A stretch of DNA of 8,539 nucleotides, taken from the NCBI GenBank assembly GCA_947474415.1, contig CANJKD010000068.1, forward strand, positions 1-8,539. The letters run 5' to 3'. Numbering within the stretch: position 1 is the stretch's first letter; every line of letters starts with the position of its first letter. The translations under genes were made by a program, and so were the position numbers. This DNA comes from Burkholderiales bacterium. GTDB taxonomy: Bacteria > Pseudomonadota > Gammaproteobacteria > Burkholderiales > Burkholderiaceae_C. Below the pieces are notes generated by a model. It ran no database searches. It had not been told where the DNA came from and saw nothing but the letters and a program-made list of their open reading frames with translations. Shown one piece after another: positions 6,758 to 8,539 of the stretch.

Positions 6758-7921
6758 TCAGCCGAGTACGCAGGTCAGCACGAGTCGCTCGCCCTGCCGC
6801 ACCATGCCGCCGCGGTGAAAGCCCTTGGTGTCGAACAGCACCACGCTGCCGCGCGGGGCGGTGATGGTCCATTCGGCGCCGAGCACGCGCTGCGCGATCT
6901 CGGTGGCGGGCAGCACATCGTTGCCGAACGAGCACTTGCGGCGCAGCGCGGCCGGCAGGGCGGCGAACCGGCCGCGGTTCGCCGGGCCCGTGCCGGAGCA
7001 GGCCGACTGGTCGTTCGTCTCCTCGATCCAGTCGCGCAAGCGCCCCGAACGAACCGTCTGCGTGCCGATGGCGTAGGCGAAGGGGCCGTTCTCCGGGCTG
7101 ACGTCGGACAGATAGAAGATCGCCTTGATGTCGCCGCCCGATGCGTCGCGGTGCATGTAGGCGGCGGGGCGTTCGGCGGGCGGAAGGTCGGCGAAGATGC
7201 GGCGCCAGAAGTCGTCGCTGGGGTCGTTGATCTGAGGGTTCACGTCGATCAGCGCGGCGCGCCGGCCAATGTAGGCTGAGACACCGTCGAGGATGCCGCT
7301 GCGTTCGAGCGCGTCGCCGACGGCCGCGAACAGCTCGGCATGGGCCGTGCGCAGCGCGTAGCTGCGCGACTCGTCGAATTCGCGGCCGCCTTCGGCCCGC
7401 TGGCCGCGCGCCTGGCGCAGCCGGTCGTACAGGGGCTGGGTGATGGCGGCGATGCGGGCGAATTGCGGCGCATCGACCTGCGCCACGCAGACACCATCGC
7501 GGTTCAGCGTCTCCCGCACCGCACGGCCACCCGCCGTGGCCGCCGGCGCATGGCTGCGCGGCACGATCTTGCGCAGCGCGTTGCCGCCGGCCTCGCGCAG
7601 CAGGCGCAGCCAGCCGCTCACCGACGCCGGCTTGCGGAGGTGGCCGGGGATCAGTTCGTAGGAGACGAGCCGCTTACACAGGATGACGCCGAAGTACTTG
7701 CCGAACACCAGCAGCGAGGCGAGCCGGGCCTTCAGCGAAGCCGACTGCACCAGGGGTCGGTAGGCCGGGTGGGCCGCGTAGTCGATCCAGGTGCCGGGGC
7801 TCTCACCCGCGCGGGCCGCGAAGGGCTGCAGGCCGGCCGGCGGTGGCACGAGCTTGGGCGCCTCTTCCGTGGTGGGGCGGGGCGAGGGCATCACGATGGG
7901 GGAGGTGGCGGTGGTGTTCAC
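6758..7921 (-). CDS. PhyH-like Fe(II)/2-oxoglutarate-dependent dioxygenase
   Basis: Soluble protein of 387 aa. The C-terminal half has the double-stranded beta-helix signature of phytanoyl-CoA dioxygenase (PhyH) superfamily enzymes. The metal-binding HxD is H257-x-D259 (AYMHRDASGGD), followed by AIFYLSDVSPENGPFAYAIG (267-286). The distal metal ligand is H369 in DTKGFHRGGM, and R379 (GERLVLTCV) is the likely 2-oxoglutarate-binding arginine ten residues later. All ligands are present, so the enzyme should be active. The family hydroxylates diverse small or carrier-bound substrates, and none can be assigned here. Residues 1-135 are an additional N-terminal region with a Pro-rich start and no recognisable domain. 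No signal peptide is seen. The GTG start at 7921-7919 overlaps the upstream stop (GTGA) and has a strong GAGGA site six bases upstream. The embedded position suggests modification of the polysaccharide, its precursor or a lipid carrier, which is inference only. Confidence 0.88.
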   Translation of the reverse strand: MNTTATSPIVMPSPRPTTEEAPKLVPPPAGLQPFAARAGESPGTWIDYAAHPAYRPLVQSASLKARLASLLVFGKYFGVILCKRLVSYELIPGHLRKPASVSGWLRLLREAGGNALRKIVPRSHAPAATAGGRAVRETLNRDGVCVAQVDAPQFARIAAITQPLYDRLRQARGQRAEGGREFDESRSYALRTAHAELFAAVGDALERSGILDGVSAYIGRRAALIDVNPQINDPSDDFWRRIFADLPPAERPAAYMHRDASGGDIKAIFYLSDVSPENGPFAYAIGTQTVRSGRLRDWIEETNDQSACSGTGPANRGRFAALPAALRRKCSFGNDVLPATEIAQRVLGAEWTITAPRGSVVLFDTKGFHRGGMVRQGERLVLTCVLG

Positions 7922-8539
7922 AGTTGGTCCTCGGCAATCAGTTGGTCGAGTCGTTGACCGAGCATGCGGGCCAAGCCCAACGCACCGGCGGATGGATTCT
8001 TGCGATCGAAGCCGTTGAAGGAGAAGAAGTCGGCCTCGAAGCTGCCGCGCAGCAAATCCGCGATTATCCGTTCGCGCCTGACCTCGACCGGGTCGAAGAA
8101 TGTGTGGCCAAGGGCGCGCTGGCCGAGGGTTGACACCTCGTCGCGCTCGCGAAAGATCAGGAAGTCGGGTTCCTGGGCGTAGTACGACTCGGTGACGACG
8201 GACGTCAGCCCCGCCAGCGCGGCTTGCAGGCCGAGCGTGCCAGTGCAGGTGAAGTTGGCCCCCACGAGTGCCATCAATTCGTTGCCGCTCACGTCGTACG
8301 GAACCAGGACGACGTTGGGTATTTCGAGCAGGCGGACGATCAGGTCGGTGTGGCGAAAGCCGAACTGCAGCGGATGGTCTTTCACCAGCACGAGAAAGCC
8401 CTGTGCCGAAAACGAACGCGCGGCCTCGACCACGAGGTTCTCGTGATCCACGAGATCGACATTGCGCAACCAGTAGTCGATCGACGCTTCGGGAAACAAC
8501 TGCAGTCCGAACATCACGCGCTTGGACAGAGGGAAGCGG
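7918..8539 (-). CDS. Capsule-polysaccharide-biosynthesis-like protein (partial, C-terminal 206 aa)
   Basis: The frame is open to the right edge, so the 5' part is missing. The visible sequence starts RFPLSKRVMFGLQLFPEAS. The GTG at 8517 that could be taken as a start is internal, because conserved-looking sequence continues upstream. The segment FGLQLFPEASIDYW near the beginning, VKDHPLQFGF in the middle and FTCTGTLGLQAALAG followed by SVVTES resemble the C-terminal half of capsule biosynthesis proteins (KpsS/KpsC-like, Pfam Capsule_synth) and related GT-B-like enzymes. In these the K-x-HP and G-T-x-G-x-E/Q-A elements bind the nucleotide sugar. KpsS/KpsC themselves are Kdo transferases, but the similarity seen by eye does not fix a donor sugar here. 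The TGA stop at 7920-7918 contains part of the dioxygenase GTG start. Family assignment is moderately sure and specific activity is unknown. Confidence 0.75.
   Translation of the reverse strand, partial: RFPLSKRVMFGLQLFPEASIDYWLRNVDLVDHENLVVEAARSFSAQGFLVLVKDHPLQFGFRHTDLIVRLLEIPNVVLVPYDVSGNELMALVGANFTCTGTLGLQAALAGLTSVVTESYYAQEPDFLIFRERDEVSTLGQRALGHTFFDPVEVRRERIIADLLRGSFEADFFSFNGFDRKNPSAGALGLARMLGQRLDQLIAEDQL
7928..7932 (-). promoter_or_regulatory. Ribosome-binding site of the dioxygenase gene
   Basis: The minus strand reads GAGGA, six bases before the GTG start at 7921. It is the best Shine-Dalgarno match in the window. It supports the GTG rather than a later start, even though it lies inside the coding end of the upstream gene. 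Confidence 0.75.

Noticed and set aside
5492..7279. 595-residue plus-strand open frame opposite the polymerase candidate and dioxygenase genes
   Set aside because: It is antisense to two well-supported genes. The translation is a compositionally odd His/Gln/Arg/Ala-rich sequence with no motif, as expected for a shadow frame in high-GC DNA.
7918..8517. Reading the rightmost gene as a complete 199-residue protein starting at 8517
   Set aside because: The frame is open to the window edge and the sequence upstream of the GTG reads as normal coding sequence, so the gene is truncated by the window.

Overview
The window is a compact stretch of a surface-polysaccharide (O-antigen, capsule or exopolysaccharide) locus. 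It has high GC with strong G/C preference at third codon positions. All eight genes lie on the minus strand and so are transcribed from position 8539 towards position 1. Base composition and protein style, such as the WbpL-like motifs and the Ala/Arg/Leu-rich sequences, suggest a betaproteobacterium, probably Burkholderiales. This is an impression, since no taxonomic marker is present.

In order of transcription: (1) the 3' part of a capsule-biosynthesis-like (KpsS/KpsC-style) protein, cut by the window edge; (2) a PhyH-type Fe(II)/2-oxoglutarate dioxygenase; (3) a multi-spanning membrane protein that is the best candidate for the repeat-unit polymerase (Wzy); (4) a two-domain acyltransferase-3/SGNH O-acyltransferase; (5) GDP-L-fucose synthase (fcl); (6) a family 2 glycosyltransferase; (7) an extended SDR nucleotide-sugar 4-reductase/epimerase of the WbpV/WreQ kind; (8) the N-terminal 171 residues of a WecA/WbpL-type polyprenyl-phosphate sugar-1-phosphate transferase, cut by the left edge.

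Together they suggest a lipid-linked repeat-unit pathway. The WbpL-like enzyme would start the chain on undecaprenyl phosphate, possibly with a 2-acetamido-2,6-dideoxyhexose finished by the SDR. GT2 and further transferases outside the window would extend it using GDP-L-fucose among other donors. The acyltransferase and perhaps the dioxygenase would decorate it, and Wzy would polymerise it. The flippase, gmd/manC and a WbpM-type dehydratase are not in the window.

The layout is very tight. Four of the seven gene junctions are the same 4-base GTGA overlap (GTG start inside a TGA stop), the other gaps are 27, 45 and 68 bases, and every visible stop codon is TGA. No internal promoter, terminator, RNA gene, mobile element or CRISPR array was seen. 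There is no gene-free stretch over 300 bases. I did not find a convincing wholly new system. The most unusual element is the dioxygenase embedded in the operon.
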